A DNA stretch of 64,000 nt from Pleurocapsa sp. PCC 7319 (GCF_000332195.1 NZ_KB235922.1:1175902-1239901), one strand, 5' to 3'; shown: positions 1 to 9,772, counted from the stretch's first letter. Program-made: numbers and translations. Notes: generated from the sequence alone by a model not told the origin.

Positions 1-1310
1 CTCGGGCACAGACTATACCTTTGAGGTGACTCCTTCCGCCGATGGTAATGTCACAGTGGATATCGCCGATAACGTGGCGACCGATGCTGCGGGGAATAAC
101 AATACTGCCGCTTCCACCCTCACTCGTACTTACGATCCAACTCCTCCCACGGTCACTCTCGGTAGCTCCAGTCCCGATCCTACTAATGCTCCCTTCACCG
201 TTACCGCTACCTTTAGTGAAGATACCAGTGACTTTGATGAAACAGATCTCACCATCGCTAATGGTACTGTGAGTAACTTTAGTGGCACGGGCAGAGACTA
301 TACCTTTGAGGTGACTCCTACTGCCGATGGTAATGTCACAGTGGATATCGCCGATAACGTGGCGACCGATGCTGCGGGGAATAACAATACTGCCGCCGCT
401 CAACTCACTCGTACTTACGATCCCACTTCTCCCACGGTCTCTCTCTCGAGTACTAGTCCTAATCTTACGAATGTTCCCTTCACCGTTACCGCTACCTTTA
501 GTGAAAATGTGACTGGTTTTGATGAAACAGATCTCACCATTGCTAATGGTACTGTAAGTAACTTTAAAGGCTCGGGCACAGACTATACCTTTGAGGTGAC
601 TCCTTCCGCCGATGGTAATGTCACAGTGGATATCGCCGATAACGTGGCGACCGATGCTGCGGGGAATAACAATACTGCCGCTTCCACCCTCACTCGTACT
701 TACGATCAAACTTCTCCCACGGTCACTCTCGCTAGCTCCAGTCCCGATCCTACTAATGCTCCCTTCACCGTTACCGCTACCTTTAGTGAAGATACCAGTG
801 ACTTTGATGAAACAGATCTCACCATCGCTAATGGTACTGTAAGTAACTTTAGTGGCACGGGCAGAGACTATACCTTTGAGGTGACTCCTTCCGCCGATGG
901 TAATGTCACAGTGGATATCGCCGATAACGTGGCGACCGATGCTGCGGGGAATAACAATACTGCCGCTTCCACCCTCACTCGTACTTACGATCAAACTTCT
1001 CCCACGGTCACTCTCGGTAGCTCCAGTCCCGATCCTACTAATGCTCCCTTCTTAGTTACCGCTACCTTTAGTGAAGATACCAGTGACTTTGATGAAACAG
1101 ATCTCACCATCGCTAATGGTACTGTAAGTAACTTTAAAGGCTCGGGCAGAGACTATACCTTTGAGGTGACTCCTTCCGCCGATGGTAATGTCACAGTGGA
1201 TATCGCCGATAACGTGGCGACCGATGCTGCGGGGAATAACAATACTGCCGCTCAACTCACTCGTACTTACGATCCAACTTCTCCCACGGTCTCTCCCTCT
1301 AGCGCCAGTC
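1..1310 (+). repeat. Tandem coding repeat, 285-bp period, at least 4.5 copies
   Basis: The string GTGACTCCT recurs at 26, 311, 596, 881 and 1166, always exactly 285 bp (95 codons) apart, and long stretches between copies are identical. Each period encodes one Ig-like module. The last copy decays at about 1310, where the unique C-terminal region begins. The array continues upstream of the window. Confidence 0.95.
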
Positions 1311-2155
1311 CGAATACATTTGAAGTTAACAACCTAGGTCCTGATAGTTCTATCAGGTTCTCGATCACTCAAGACAGTGAGACTAGTCTAGGTGAAATTG
1401 ACATTTTTAGCGTTGACTCTAGCGGCAACCGTACTCAAGTTGGTAGCTTCTCACTGCTAGAAGGGGAAGACTTGCCTTCTTCTTATGATCCTTCCTTTAC
1501 TGTTGATCGTTCTTTGCTATCAGACAACTCTACTCTCGAACTCGAACTCGTAGAAAACGGCGTTACTAAAGTAGCCACTATTTCCAGTGGTCCTAATGGA
1601 GAAATTGAGTTCGATTTTGATGGTGATACCGATTTATTAGCTTCGGTTGTCGACATTATCCCCACTACTAATGTGCTGGAAGCCGATGGTGCAGATGATG
1701 CGGCAGCGATCGATCTGACAGGGCTATCTGGTCCCCAGGATATGACCTTTAGCGTCTTCCGCGAAGCAGATTTTGACAATGTAGTGGGCTTTTATACTAC
1801 TGACGATGCTACTGGTGCCATTACAGATATTTCTGGTACTACCCTAAACCCTGGAGATGCAGGATATAAAGAAGCAGCAATAGCCAGACAATTAGATCTC
1901 ACTTTATCGGGTGAAAATGGTCAAGAAAAAAACTTCACTGGCACCATTGCTGGTGGTAAATACCTTGGTGTCTTTTTAGTCGTAGATGGAACTAATCCCA
2001 CAGCCAGTGAGGTATTCTTCTCACATACTAGAGCCAATAGCGATGGTGCAGATCATTCTAAGCTTTTGGGTGACAATACCTTCGGCTTTGAAGACAAGGT
2101 TGGTCTTGGCGATGCCGACTTCGATGATGTAATTGTTTCGTTTGACTTTGTGTAA
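1..2155 (+). CDS. Ig-like repeat surface protein with C-terminal DUF4114 domain (5' truncated)
   Basis: The reading frame is open from base 2, so the gene starts before the window and only its 3' part is here. About 430 residues are consecutive bacterial Ig-like modules of the Big_12 kind, each with TVTATFSE, TDLTIANGTVSNF, DYTFEVTP and DGNVTVDIADN. A spacer follows, then a C-terminal DUF4114 module (about the last 130 residues) with its typical ending, FGFEDKVGLGDADFDD, where the acidic residues probably bind calcium. Such proteins are long secreted or surface-attached adhesins; the secretion route cannot be seen because the N-terminus is missing. The next gene is convergent. The call of repeat-rich surface protein is firm; the adhesin role is inferred from family. 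Confidence 0.88.
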   Translation, partial: SGTDYTFEVTPSADGNVTVDIADNVATDAAGNNNTAASTLTRTYDPTPPTVTLGSSSPDPTNAPFTVTATFSEDTSDFDETDLTIANGTVSNFSGTGRDYTFEVTPTADGNVTVDIADNVATDAAGNNNTAAAQLTRTYDPTSPTVSLSSTSPNLTNVPFTVTATFSENVTGFDETDLTIANGTVSNFKGSGTDYTFEVTPSADGNVTVDIADNVATDAAGNNNTAASTLTRTYDQTSPTVTLASSSPDPTNAPFTVTATFSEDTSDFDETDLTIANGTVSNFSGTGRDYTFEVTPSADGNVTVDIADNVATDAAGNNNTAASTLTRTYDQTSPTVTLGSSSPDPTNAPFLVTATFSEDTSDFDETDLTIANGTVSNFKGSGRDYTFEVTPSADGNVTVDIADNVATDAAGNNNTAAQLTRTYDPTSPTVSPSSASPNTFEVNNLGPDSSIRFSITQDSETSLGEIDIFSVDSSGNRTQVGSFSLLEGEDLPSSYDPSFTVDRSLLSDNSTLELELVENGVTKVATISSGPNGEIEFDFDGDTDLLASVVDIIPTTNVLEADGADDAAAIDLTGLSGPQDMTFSVFREADFDNVVGFYTTDDATGAITDISGTTLNPGDAGYKEAAIARQLDLTLSGENGQEKNFTGTIAGGKYLGVFLVVDGTNPTASEVFFSHTRANSDGADHSKLLGDNTFGFEDKVGLGDADFDDVIVSFDFV

Positions 2156-2175
2156 ATAATTTGAGCTATATTTGG

Positions 2176-2196
2176 TTAATAATTACTAATTATTAA
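2176..2196 (+). terminator. AT-rich hairpin with T tract after the adhesin gene
   Basis: A perfect 9-bp stem (TTAATAATT / AATTATTAA, 3-nt loop) begins about 20 bases after the stop codon and is followed by TTTTTGA. The stem has no GC pairs, so it is only a possible terminator. It lies in the 56-bp convergent gap and could serve both genes. Confidence 0.4.
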
Positions 2197-2211
2197 TTTT
2201 TGACAATTACT

Positions 2212-4206
2212 TTACTTGGCACCCGTACTCAACTTATGTCCCTCAATCTTAACTTCATGCTCCCTCAGACAGCGCAACCAACCATGAAGGCGACGAATTG
2301 CATCTTTATTTTCTAGCAATCCTGAACTTTGTTCTTTTTTGGTTAGGCGGACAAATTTTTGATAACTAGGATAGTCTGGCGCAACCAAAGCATCTTTTTG
2401 GTGCAGAATTAAGGGGTTGGTTTCATCGGAGATATCGTGATAGGTAATAGATAAGTTATTTAAATCTACTTCCATAGTTGCTTGTAAAGTAGGATGAGCC
2501 TGGGTATCGAACTCAGGATATACCAAATAGGTTACTTTTGGTTTGTTGTAGTAGAGTTTGATAATATTGGCGTTTTCGAGGCGATAGAAGTTACGACTAG
2601 CGCAGCCTTCGTATAATCGCAGGAGGGGAGGTAATTTTTCGAGGGCACTGATATGAACCGCGATCGCATTATTAAGTTGCTTGCCGATTTTACTAGTGGT
2701 ACAAAGATGAGCAATTTTGTTCATGTCTCTCACATTAACTAGCATCTGATCAGCTAATGAACAGGCTTTTTTATAGCTACCAAACAAGGCTTTGATGTCG
2801 GCTTTAATTTCTGGAGCCAGTTTTCGGATGGTAGGACGACCACTATATTTACCCAAGGCTAAGTAGACCAGTAAGTCTTGACGACGCTGTTCGGCGATCG
2901 CCTCCCATTTTTCTCTTGACGTAGCTTGTATGATAAATTTAAAGGCTCGTTGGTAGCTTCTAAACTCGTCTTTAATAGCCGCTTCTGAGCTTAATTCTTC
3001 TTTTACTGGCAAACGACCCCGTTGGACATAAAAATTGAGTAAAGGAGTTAATAATTCACGATATTGTGACCAAGTTTTATTTTCAGCTGGAACTTTTGGG
3101 GGACTACTACTAGAAAATAAACGAGAAGCGCGAAATGATTCGGCTTGGATTTCGTCACGAAAAACAAAATATATGCCTAAGCCTACGGGAATAGAATCCA
3201 CGCCAATTACTTGATCGATGTACAGTTTTAGTTCTTCTTGTTCGTAATATTGCTGGAAAGTATCGGGGTTGGTAACTCTTCCATCGCCATAAGCCATCAA
3301 GCCCCGACGGCGATCGTCTACTAATACTTGTGCCGCAACAATCAAAACTTGACGAGTTAATTCCCAGGCTTTAAGGAGGGCTTCTCGTCTTTCTTCTGTA
3401 CCCTCGATAATATTGATAATGTAGCCGAGGTTGACGATATCGGCAGGTTCAATCGCAGCATCAGGTTGATAGTAAGGATCCCAACCAGAACTAGCATAAC
3501 CTTGCTTGCTGATTTGCTTGACATCTGTTCCATAACCACAGCCATAGTCGAAAAAGGTAGTTCCTTCCTCAAATAAATTTGCTGACAAGGCAATTTTTAC
3601 TGGTCGAGATAATTCGGAGCGTTTGATAGCGGCTTTATGTCTTTCGATTAAGATGGTTTGTTTTCCCAAAGTAGGAGAGTCTACAGGACAAGCGACATGA
3701 TGACCGACCAAAGATATTCCTTGTTGCAGCAACAAGCGCGTCCATTCTTGTAGAGTACTAATATGGCAAGCGTTATCTAATAAACCTAAATCAACTTCCG
3801 CTTGAGTTAATTGGGCAAAGGTTTGGTAAAGCGGATAGTCTTGACTGACGAAGGTTTCTTTGCGATGAAGGATCGGTGGATTATGAGAATTATGATACTG
3901 TTTGACGGAAACCTGCTCAGTAGTCAAATCGACGATAATACTTTGGTGCAAGGAAGGATGAGGATCGCGATCAAAGTCAGGATAGTATAAATAAGAGATT
4001 TGGGGGCGATCCGTAGCAAATTCAACGATGGTAGCATGATCGGCGTTAGCCACTAAATTTCTAGCTTGATGCTCATATTTTTGTAATAGTGGATGTAGTT
4101 TCGATAAAGCATCAAAATGAATACATAGCCCATTTGGTAAATGCTTACCTATAGAGCTGTTTTTGCAACTAGAAACAATTGCGGAAAATTTTTCGAGAGT
4201 TACCAT
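2212..4206 (-). CDS. DNA phosphorothioation-associated putative methyltransferase
   Basis: The 664-residue product has a central SAM-dependent methyltransferase fold: motif I FFDYGCGYGTD at residues 218-228, and an acidic strand end GWDPYY at 241-246. This region resembles the family annotated as DNA phosphorothioation-associated putative methyltransferase (dnd_rel_methyl). Residues 7-170 and 497-658 resemble each other (SSIGK/TSKIGK, LYYPDFD/LVYPEFD, SQDYPLYQ/APDYPSYQ), so the catalytic part is bracketed by a duplicated domain. No dndA-E, dpt or restriction gene is in the window, so it stands alone here. Its substrate is not known; a DNA-modifying role is inferred only from the family's genomic association. 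The ATG start at 4206 leaves 116 bp to the divergent udp gene. Confidence 0.75.
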   Translation of the reverse strand: MVTLEKFSAIVSSCKNSSIGKHLPNGLCIHFDALSKLHPLLQKYEHQARNLVANADHATIVEFATDRPQISYLYYPDFDRDPHPSLHQSIIVDLTTEQVSVKQYHNSHNPPILHRKETFVSQDYPLYQTFAQLTQAEVDLGLLDNACHISTLQEWTRLLLQQGISLVGHHVACPVDSPTLGKQTILIERHKAAIKRSELSRPVKIALSANLFEEGTTFFDYGCGYGTDVKQISKQGYASSGWDPYYQPDAAIEPADIVNLGYIINIIEGTEERREALLKAWELTRQVLIVAAQVLVDDRRRGLMAYGDGRVTNPDTFQQYYEQEELKLYIDQVIGVDSIPVGLGIYFVFRDEIQAESFRASRLFSSSSPPKVPAENKTWSQYRELLTPLLNFYVQRGRLPVKEELSSEAAIKDEFRSYQRAFKFIIQATSREKWEAIAEQRRQDLLVYLALGKYSGRPTIRKLAPEIKADIKALFGSYKKACSLADQMLVNVRDMNKIAHLCTTSKIGKQLNNAIAVHISALEKLPPLLRLYEGCASRNFYRLENANIIKLYYNKPKVTYLVYPEFDTQAHPTLQATMEVDLNNLSITYHDISDETNPLILHQKDALVAPDYPSYQKFVRLTKKEQSSGLLENKDAIRRLHGWLRCLREHEVKIEGHKLSTGAK

Positions 4207-4322
4207 CGTTCAGTATCAGTCAATTGTAATTAGCAATCAATCATCAATGTTAACCGGACATTTATCTAACATTTATTTATTTTCAATTCCTCATAGTCTT
4301 TAGTTTATAAGCAGATTTCCCA

Positions 4323-5081
4323 ATGAGACTTTATCATATAGGCTTTAGCCAGTCAGATTTAGGTGTTGATCTACCTCAGACAGTACTTTTATCTGGAGAG
4401 CCCGAGCGATCGCAATACATAGCTCAGACTTATTTACAAAATGTCAAACTACTCTCAGAATATCGAGGACTGAATAGCTACTTAGGTTATCTGCCTAATG
4501 GCAAATCGATCTTAGTGGCTACTAGCGGAATGGGAGCACCGTCCTTGAGTATTGTAGTCAATGAATTAGTACAAGTGGGTATTAAGCAGTTTATTAGAAT
4601 TGGTACTTGTGGCTCAATTCAGCCAACTGTTCCCGTAGGTAGTATTGTTGTGTCTCAAGCAGCCTTATGTCGTCAAGGAGCAGCTATTGATATAGCTCCT
4701 ATAGAGTATCCTGCTGTCGCCGATCCTTATTTAACAGTGGCTTTAATGGAAACTGCTCGTAAGTTAGGTATTGCCTGTCATCTCGGTATTACCGCTTCAG
4801 TAGACACCTTTTATGAAGGACAAGAAAGAAGTGAATCTTCAGCTAATCCCCATCTTCAACCATGGCTTACTGGAATTACTGCTACCTATCGTCAACTCAA
4901 TATTATCAATTATGAAATGGAAGTAGGAACTCTATTTAAGATGGCTGGAGTATATGGTTTTGCTGCTGCTGGTGTTTGTGCCGTAGTGGCACAACGTACC
5001 AAGTCTGAGACTGTAATTATCTCTGATAAAGATCTTGCCGTTCAACGAGCCATTGAAGTCGCGGTCAAAACACTCTCATAG
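4323..5081 (+). CDS. udp: Uridine phosphorylase family nucleoside phosphorylase
   Basis: This cytosolic enzyme of the PNP/UDP family cleaves a nucleoside with phosphate to free base and ribose-1-phosphate (pyrimidine salvage). At 252 residues it matches the usual length. Visible motifs are GEPER near residue 27 (phosphate-binding Arg), IRIGTCGSIQP (phosphate and ribose site), FYEGQER (the Gln and Arg that read uracil in the E. coli enzyme) and YEMEVGTL (ribose-binding Met/Glu). The FYxGQER and YEME pair favours uridine over purine specificity. The gene is divergent from the methyltransferase and ends 11 bp before the convergent collagen-like gene. No operon partner is visible. Confidence 0.88.
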   Translation: MRLYHIGFSQSDLGVDLPQTVLLSGEPERSQYIAQTYLQNVKLLSEYRGLNSYLGYLPNGKSILVATSGMGAPSLSIVVNELVQVGIKQFIRIGTCGSIQPTVPVGSIVVSQAALCRQGAAIDIAPIEYPAVADPYLTVALMETARKLGIACHLGITASVDTFYEGQERSESSANPHLQPWLTGITATYRQLNIINYEMEVGTLFKMAGVYGFAAAGVCAVVAQRTKSETVIISDKDLAVQRAIEVAVKTLS

Positions 5082-5091
5082 ATTTGATTTT

Positions 5092-6522
5092 TTAAGATTC
5101 AGCATCGACTGATTTAATGGTGGCGCGTTTCGATAATTTTTTGACCATGGAGTTATCTCCCAAAGATCGTTTAGCAATTACTTCCACATCTATCTTGATT
5201 CCTGGCTGAAGATATTCTTGGGGAATGGGTAATTTACCTAATTGCAAGGTAAATAAATTTCCGTCTTGAACGATCGCTTCTGAGGGAACCGATCCTCGGT
5301 ATTGGCTAGTATAATCACCTCGATCGCTGCCAAAAATTGATCTCCTGATTGACTTTTCGTTAACTAGATATTTAACTTGAAAGTCCGTGGCAATTATATT
5401 AGACTTTTCGGCTTTATCCAGTATGGTTAATTTTAAATTTGCTCCCTGACCAGATATATCCTCAATACTCAACTTATCGACATCTTTGGTGCGAACAGCA
5501 TTGAAAACAAACAACTCCGTTAGCTTATCTCGTTGGATAGTTTGTGTTTCTAGCCAAGTGTCTTCGGGAAGAGAGACCCCAGCCTTATTCTCTCCTTGAA
5601 GACTAAGAGTGATTTCCTGGTCGCCATATTCCTCTACTGGTTGAGGTGCATCCCATACCATTAGTACAGAATGTTCATGGCGTGCCACTAATTCTTTGTA
5701 CTTGTCAGCAATAATTGACCCCGGCGCAAATAATGAAGAAGCGTTGTCTTTACTTTTCCAGATATTTCTCGATAAAGTAAATCCTCTGGTTTTTAATTCC
5801 CGGATCGGCATAGTAACTTGTGGGGCATCTGGAGCCAGAGATTTGTCTAAGTTAATTAAAGTTAGATTTCCTACCTTACCTTCTCTACCTTTTCTCGCAC
5901 TGCGTCCTTTTTTACCAGAGTAACCATCGGCACACTGAAACTCTTGAGTAGAGCATTTATAATCGGGGCTTCCAGGCTTACCAGAGCAAGTCTCCTCGTT
6001 CCAGTATGGACTCTCACATTGACAGCCTACACCGCCTTCTCCTCCTTTTCCTGGAACACCACCTTCTCCCCCTGCAGCAATTACATAAATCTGCTTCAAG
6101 TGTTCTTGATTAGTAGTGTACACAGTTAGTGAGCCACCATTGCCCCCCACACCACCATCACCACCGTCACCACCGTGACCACCGTCCGCACCGCGTAAAT
6201 TTTTTCCTACTTCTTTTGATTGTTGCTCACAAGAAGCATCCTCTCCTTTAGCTCCTGCTTCTCCAGGCATCCCATCCCCACCCGTCAGATCCAAGGTCAT
6301 TGGGGAACCATCGGCAAACACAGTTAAATTATCACCGTTGCGACCATTATCTCCTTTAGCACCTTCATCTCCATTATCACCTTCTTTCCCTAGTTCTTTT
6401 GTATCCGCAGCCAATACAGAAGAACAGAGAAATGATTGTGGAGCTGAGGTAGAGGTAATAAACTGCGGTAAGGCTAAGATGCTAATGAGCAAGGAAAGCT
6501 TACTAAAAAAACGTACATACAT
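5092..6522 (-). CDS. Secreted glycine-rich (collagen-like) protein of unknown function
   Basis: I do not recognise a named family. The 476-residue product has an N-terminal signal peptide (hydrophobic residues about 8-35, then SSVLAADT). Three low-complexity Gly-rich blocks follow within residues 45-225, with collagen-like triplets such as GDNGDEGAKGDN, GGDGGVGGNGG and GKKGRSARKGREGK. Between the second and third blocks is a Cys-rich patch (CQCESPYWNEETC, then two more Cys) that could form disulfides. Residues from about 240 to the end have ordinary composition and look like one or two beta-rich modules. It is probably an envelope or extracellular structural protein. The ATG at 6522 is directly followed by the basic-hydrophobic signal sequence, which supports that start. 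Confidence 0.6.
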   Translation of the reverse strand: MYVRFFSKLSLLISILALPQFITSTSAPQSFLCSSVLAADTKELGKEGDNGDEGAKGDNGRNGDNLTVFADGSPMTLDLTGGDGMPGEAGAKGEDASCEQQSKEVGKNLRGADGGHGGDGGDGGVGGNGGSLTVYTTNQEHLKQIYVIAAGGEGGVPGKGGEGGVGCQCESPYWNEETCSGKPGSPDYKCSTQEFQCADGYSGKKGRSARKGREGKVGNLTLINLDKSLAPDAPQVTMPIRELKTRGFTLSRNIWKSKDNASSLFAPGSIIADKYKELVARHEHSVLMVWDAPQPVEEYGDQEITLSLQGENKAGVSLPEDTWLETQTIQRDKLTELFVFNAVRTKDVDKLSIEDISGQGANLKLTILDKAEKSNIIATDFQVKYLVNEKSIRRSIFGSDRGDYTSQYRGSVPSEAIVQDGNLFTLQLGKLPIPQEYLQPGIKIDVEVIAKRSLGDNSMVKKLSKRATIKSVDAES

Positions 6523-6664
6523 AGCGAATAAAAACTATTTAGATCGCGATTTTGTTATCTTCGCCCTTTGTATATGCCATACTTTCCTAGGTTTGTCATC
6601 AATTTATTAAATTCTATTGATAAAAATTTAACAAATTTCAGATTAAACTATTACACAATTTTGG

Positions 6665-6714
6665 CTGCGGTTCGTCCCAGTTGATAGTAAGGGCGAACCG
6701 CAGTTCGCCCCTAC
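6665..6714. repeat. Intergenic palindromic (REP-like) element, copy 1
   Basis: GGGCGAAC (6691-6698) and GTTCGCCC (6703-6710) form an 8-bp stem with a 4-nt loop. An overlapping alternative stem pairs CTGCGGTTCG (6665-6674) with CGAACCGCAG (6694-6703). Related palindromes occur at 30449-30474 and 38449-38474, all between genes. Nothing else is visible in this 209-bp gap. Confidence 0.7.
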
Positions 6715-6731
6715 GAACTTCGACTGAACTA

Positions 6732-8027
6732 CTAGGTTTTTCTAATTGCTTCCATATTACGCTGAATATCTGCCCATTGACGGGGAAACTTATCTTTGGT
6801 GTAAACTAACAACGCCTTATTCAAGAAAGAAAGAGCCTGGCGTTTATTCTCTTCAGATTCCCCTTTCTCTCGATAACGAAAAGCACCGCCTAGATTGTTA
6901 TTTAACATCGCCCAATTGTAAGGAAATTTTTCTAAGGTATGAATTGATAAAGCATTTTGATAATGAGAGATTGCTCTTTCAATATTCTCAGTTTTATCGC
7001 CCCTAATCCGAGATTGAAAAGCGTTACCTAGGTTATTTTGTAACATTGCCCAACGATGGGGATTGGCTGCTAGATCATATATCCCTAGAGCTTTTTCTAA
7101 ATGGTTAATTGCAGTTTCGATATTAGTGGCTTGATCTCCTACTAAGCGGTTAGGATAGATATCTCCCAGGTTGTTATGTGTTGCTGCCCAATCTTGGGGA
7201 TAATTTTCCAAAGTATGGATTGATAAACATCGCTTGTAGAGAGCGATCGCCTGTTCGATGTTTTTAGCGCGATCGCCTTCGACTCTATAAGTATAAGCAA
7301 TAGCAAGATTACGTTGGATATTTGCCCATAAATAGGAATATTTTTCTTGGGTAATTACTTCTAATGCTAGTTGATAATTGGCGATCGCCTGTTCGATATT
7401 TTTACGGCGATTCCCTACAACCCGATCTCGCAAGGCATTACCTAAATTAGCCTGGATCATAGCCCAATTTTTGGGAAAAATAGTTGGCTGATATGTCTTC
7501 AAAGCAACTTGATAACTAACAATTGCCAATTCTAAATTATTAGCCTTATCCCCTGCGGGAAAACTACCGATTAAATTACCAAAATTAACTAAATCTTTAG
7601 CGATCGCTCTTTGGCGGGGAGAATCAACCGACGCAATTGTTTCATTTGCCCAGTAATCAAGAATTTTGGTGGAATTGTGATCCAGCCGATCTTGATTGTT
7701 GCGAATAAAAGCATATATCTCACTGGTTGATTCCTGATTTGCTACCTTTTGCAACAGAGTCATTAAAAACTGAAAGTACTCTCGTCGCCGATTAGCCGAG
7801 TTATTATTTTTTTCTAACTGTAACAATTTACCTGCTAAGTTAATCAAACGCTCTGCATGAGAAATATTTCCTGAACGTCTCAGTTTTTCGCCCACAGACA
7901 TCAAGCAGCTAATAAACTCTTGGTTAACTAACTGTTGATTGGCATTTAAAATGTTAGTCTCTTGCTCTCGTGGATTGCTTAGTAAATCATCGATCAGTTT
8001 AAGGTAAGGATGTTCTAATGTGCTCAT
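6732..8027 (-). CDS. Tetratricopeptide repeat protein
   Basis: The 431-residue soluble protein has no signal peptide or membrane segment. From about residue 180 it carries five TPR-like repeats of about 46 residues, each following the pattern W-A-x-x-x-x-N-L-G-x-A then GD-x-x-x-NIE-x-AI-x-x-Y-x-x-AL. This subtype is common in cyanobacteria as the sensor half of CHAT or effector proteins. The N-terminal 180 residues are helical and unrecognised. No effector gene is adjacent, so it may act as a stand-alone scaffold. Repeat units contain internal HIP1 sites. The ATG at 8027 begins a normal-looking protein, and the gap to divergent murJ is 90 bp. Confidence 0.8.
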   Translation of the reverse strand: MSTLEHPYLKLIDDLLSNPREQETNILNANQQLVNQEFISCLMSVGEKLRRSGNISHAERLINLAGKLLQLEKNNNSANRRREYFQFLMTLLQKVANQESTSEIYAFIRNNQDRLDHNSTKILDYWANETIASVDSPRQRAIAKDLVNFGNLIGSFPAGDKANNLELAIVSYQVALKTYQPTIFPKNWAMIQANLGNALRDRVVGNRRKNIEQAIANYQLALEVITQEKYSYLWANIQRNLAIAYTYRVEGDRAKNIEQAIALYKRCLSIHTLENYPQDWAATHNNLGDIYPNRLVGDQATNIETAINHLEKALGIYDLAANPHRWAMLQNNLGNAFQSRIRGDKTENIERAISHYQNALSIHTLEKFPYNWAMLNNNLGGAFRYREKGESEENKRQALSFLNKALLVYTKDKFPRQWADIQRNMEAIRKT

Positions 8028-8117
8028 GAGGAGAGTGGGAAATTACAGACTAATTAATCAGCTTATTATTTACTTCTGTAATGATAGATCGATTGCTAAT
8101 CACGCAAATGTAATATT

Positions 8118-9716
8118 GTGGCTACAGATAAAAAATCATCTCCTTCCGTTGGTAGTGTCGCTAAAATAGTGGCGATCGCTACCCTCGTCAGTAAACTTTT
8201 CGGTTTTGTCCGCGAGCTAGTAGTTGCAGCAGCTTTTGGTATTGGTACCGTCAGTAATGCTTATGCCTATGCCTATACTATTCCTGGATTTCTCTTTGTC
8301 TTAATTGGGGGCATTAATGGTCCTTTTCACAGTGCTTTGGTTAGTGTTCTGGCGAAGAAAGACAAGTCAGAAGCTGCACCAATCGTGGAAACGGTTTCTA
8401 CTTTAGTCAGCATCTTACTACTACTAGTCACTCTAATAATAATTATCTTTGCTGGTAACTTCATCGATATTATAGGTTCAGAATTAACCCCTGAAGTAAA
8501 ACGGATTGCCACCCTGCAACTGCAAATTATGGCTCCCTTGGCTTTGTTAGCAGGATTAATTGGTATCGGTTTTGGTACTCTCAACGCGGCTGATAGTTAT
8601 TTGCTACCTAGTATTAGTCCCTTATTTTCCAGCGTGACAATTACTGTAGGGGTAGGGTTGATTTTTTGGAAACTAGGAGAGCAATTAAATACTGCCTCAT
8701 ATTTGCAACTAGGAGCAATCGTCTTGGCGAGTGCAACCTTAGGGGGGGCGATTTTGCAGTGGTTAGCCCAATTAATTGTGCAGTGGCGGGCTGGTATGGG
8801 TCAGTTAAAACTGCGATTTAACTGGAATACGCCAGGGGTAATGGAAGTATTTAAAGTGATGACTCCCGCTACTCTTTCGTCGGGGATGCTATACGTAAAT
8901 TTAAACGTCGATCTATTCTTTGTTTCTGGAATAGCAGGTGCTGCTGCTGCCATTCGCAATGCCACTTTTATTTTTATTACTCCCTTAGGTATTATTTCTA
9001 ATGCCATATTGATGCCTTTTTTACCAATTTTTTCTAGTTTAGCTGCCCCAGAAAACTGGCCAGAATTGAAAACTAGGATACGTCAAGGAATATTTCTTAG
9101 TGCCCTGACTATGTTGCCTTTAACAGCAATTTTTATGTCTTTGGCTGTACCAATTATCAAATTAGCTTTTGAGCGTGGTCAATTTAGCTCCAAAGACGCT
9201 CAATTTGTGGCTTCTCTATTAGTGGTTTACGGCTTTGGGATGTTTTTCTATTTAGGGAGAGATATTTTGGTGAGGGTATTTTATGCTCTGGGAGACGGGG
9301 ACACTCCTTTTAAAGTCAGCATTATTAATATCTTTTTGAATGCTATCTTAGATTACTTTTTAATCAAGGCTTTTGCTGCACCGGGATTAATTATGGCTAC
9401 AGTGGGAGTAAATATCACTTCGATGGCAATATTTATCTGGATATTACACCGTCGTTTAAATGGTCTTCCCTTATGGGAATGGAGCAGGGGCATTATTGGG
9501 TTATTTTTTGCTAGTGCGGTGGCTGGATTGACTAGTTATATTACTAGTCAGCTTTTACAACGAGCGATCGGCAACGATAATTTATTACTGCTGTTGATTG
9601 AGTTGACTGTTTCTAGCGGAATAGCAATTATTGTTTTTGGTTTAATTGCAGCGCAATTGAGATTACCTGAATTAGATATGTTGATGAGTAGAATTAGACA
9701 GAAATTTGGTCGATAA
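8118..9716 (+). CDS. murJ: Lipid II flippase MurJ
   Basis: This integral membrane protein of the MOP/MviN family has 532 residues and about 14 predicted hydrophobic segments; it flips the peptidoglycan precursor lipid II across the inner membrane. Diagnostic N-terminal features are VSKLFGFVRELVVAAAFG, with the conserved Arg, and the early Gly/Pro-rich IPGFLFVLIGG. The start is a GTG at 8118; there is no upstream in-frame ATG in the 90-bp gap, and the GTG falls exactly where family members begin. A flippase of a different family follows 129 bp later on the same strand. murB and murC lie a few kb downstream on the other strand. Confidence 0.93.
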   Translation: MATDKKSSPSVGSVAKIVAIATLVSKLFGFVRELVVAAAFGIGTVSNAYAYAYTIPGFLFVLIGGINGPFHSALVSVLAKKDKSEAAPIVETVSTLVSILLLLVTLIIIIFAGNFIDIIGSELTPEVKRIATLQLQIMAPLALLAGLIGIGFGTLNAADSYLLPSISPLFSSVTITVGVGLIFWKLGEQLNTASYLQLGAIVLASATLGGAILQWLAQLIVQWRAGMGQLKLRFNWNTPGVMEVFKVMTPATLSSGMLYVNLNVDLFFVSGIAGAAAAIRNATFIFITPLGIISNAILMPFLPIFSSLAAPENWPELKTRIRQGIFLSALTMLPLTAIFMSLAVPIIKLAFERGQFSSKDAQFVASLLVVYGFGMFFYLGRDILVRVFYALGDGDTPFKVSIINIFLNAILDYFLIKAFAAPGLIMATVGVNITSMAIFIWILHRRLNGLPLWEWSRGIIGLFFASAVAGLTSYITSQLLQRAIGNDNLLLLLIELTVSSGIAIIVFGLIAAQLRLPELDMLMSRIRQKFGR

Positions 9717-9772
9717 ACACTATTAATCATAATAAGTTCATCTCGCATAGTTAGAAGAAAAATCACAACTTC

